In this document: one piece after another, positions 63,461 to 64,000 of the stretch
Numbering within the stretch: the first letter of the stretch is position 1
How the letters are laid out: each line of letters opens with the position of its first letter
Origin: Desulfarculaceae bacterium
Lineage (GTDB): Bacteria; Desulfobacterota; Desulfarculia; Desulfarculales; Desulfarculaceae
DNA: 64,000 nucleotides
Direction of reading: 5' to 3'
Assembly (NCBI GenBank): GCA_021737145.1
Contig: JAIPEN010000002.1
Location: 310,001-374,000 of the forward strand
Notes under the pieces: generated by a model
Told to the model about the DNA's origin: nothing
Database searches by the model: none
Seen by the model: the letters and a program-made list of their open reading frames with translations, nothing else
Made by a program: the position numbers and the translations under genes

Positions 63461-64000
63461 CTAGGCAAGCTTGGCTCCCACAATGGGGAAGTGATTCTTC
63501 TGGATGTGCTCCACCGCCTCGGCCGCGTCGCGCTGGGCCCGGTGCCAGTGGCGGCCCCGGAGCTGGGTGTCGTCGTCCAAAAGGTGGCTCTCGTCCATCC
63601 GGAGCATGTGGCGCAGCACGAAGTCGTCGGGCAGCTCCACGGGCAGGCTGTCCTCCTGGCCCAGCAAAATGGCCCACAACAGGGCCCAGGCCCGGGCCAC
63701 GTTCACCAGATGATAGCCGCCTCCGCCCAACACGATCCAGCGGCCCCAGGCCAGCTCCTTGAGGCGGCGCGCGGCGTGGCCGAAGCCCCGGGTGGTGAGG
63801 TTCAGGTTGGCCAGGGGGTCGTCCAAAAAGGTGTCCACCCCAAACTGGCTCACCACGTAGTCGGGCTGGAAAGCCTGGAGCAGGGGAGGCACCACCTGGT
63901 CAAAGGCGCTGGTGTACACGTCGTCGTCGGTGTCCGGCCACAGGGGCAGGTTCACCGCGTAGCCCCGGCCCTGGTCCCGGCCCATCTCCTCCAAAAAGCC
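63461..64000 (-). CDS. Histone deacetylase/AcuC family protein, C-terminal part (runs off the window)
   Basis: About 180 residues of the C-terminal part are present; the start lies beyond base 64000. The family is recognised by VVSQFGVDTFLDDPLANLNLT and the catalytic-side GGGGYHLVNVARAW. It is a zinc amidohydrolase of the acetoin-utilisation (AcuC) / acetylpolyamine amidohydrolase class. The catalytic histidines and part of the zinc site are in the missing N-terminal part, so activity cannot be judged. Confidence 0.85.
   Translation of the reverse strand, partial: GFLEEMGRDQGRGYAVNLPLWPDTDDDVYTSAFDQVVPPLLQAFQPDYVVSQFGVDTFLDDPLANLNLTTRGFGHAARRLKELAWGRWIVLGGGGYHLVNVARAWALLWAILLGQEDSLPVELPDDFVLRHMLRMDESHLLDDDTQLRGRHWHRAQRDAAEAVEHIQKNHFPIVGAKLA

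Overview
The window is a dense, high-GC stretch of ordinary chromosome from an anaerobic Gram-negative bacterium. The gene set fits Desulfobacterota (the former Deltaproteobacteria): an indolepyruvate:ferredoxin oxidoreductase, an FrhB-like iron-sulfur flavoprotein, a two-protein B12-dependent methylmalonyl-CoA mutase, a LeuA-type enzyme resembling Re-citrate synthase, a TAXI-TRAP transporter, a PEP-CTERM protein, BamD, RfaE2 and a short type I glutamine synthetase. A Desulfarculus-like lineage is my guess for the genus level; nothing here proves it. There is no rRNA, CRISPR array, prophage, transposase or integrase.

Layout. 1-6.1 kb (+): acyl-CoA/propionate carbon metabolism (LeuA-like enzyme with a C-terminal Cache domain, biotin carrier, carboxyltransferase, both mutase subunits). 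6.2-10.4 kb (-): a translationally coupled operon of an FrhB-like protein, IorA, IorB and a DJ-1/PfpI protein. 10.5-22.9 kb (+): tRNA-Gly(CCC), then the translation/RNA operon rimP-nusA-infB-ylxP-rbfA-nrnA-truB-rpsO-pnp-M16 protease-dut. 23-24.6 kb (+): a metallo-hydrolase and a membrane protein carrying only a histidine-kinase dimerisation domain. 24.6-31.9 kb (-): UspA, TRAP permease and TAXI binding protein, then a LuxR-type two-component pair. 32-37.3 kb (+): lon-larC, a PEP-CTERM protein and a hypothetical secreted protein. 37.3-39.9 kb (-): two lipoproteins (one a zincin) and radA. 40-42.1 kb (+): trxA-trxB-bamD. 42.2-48.1 kb (-): alaS, then cinA-thpR-recA. 48.2-50.3 kb: small proteins and trmI. 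50.4-56.5 kb (-): a nitrogen module, with a NifA-like activator, an outer-membrane protein-amtB-glnB operon, and glnA. 56.6-64 kb (-): nadE, DUF2333, rfaE2, lepB, comF, icd, a YkgJ-type protein and the C-terminal part of a histone-deacetylase-family protein.

Two observations stand out. First, a dispersed palindromic element of about 120-150 bp occurs four times: two nearly full-length intergenic copies, one internally deleted copy just beyond the alaS stop codon, and one inside the comF reading frame, where it encodes about 41 N-terminal residues. Its central hairpin persists despite sequence change. Second, the nitrogen genes share paired TACC-N4-GGTA-like sites about 30-32 bp apart. They lie about 110-160 bp upstream of two convincing sigma-54 promoters (glnA and the outer-membrane protein-amtB-glnB operon) and over the probable promoter of the NifA-like activator gene. 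This suggests one regulator that activates the first two and represses itself. The PII protein of this module lacks the uridylylated tyrosine and the glutamine synthetase lacks a recognisable adenylylation site, so control is probably transcriptional and allosteric rather than by covalent modification.
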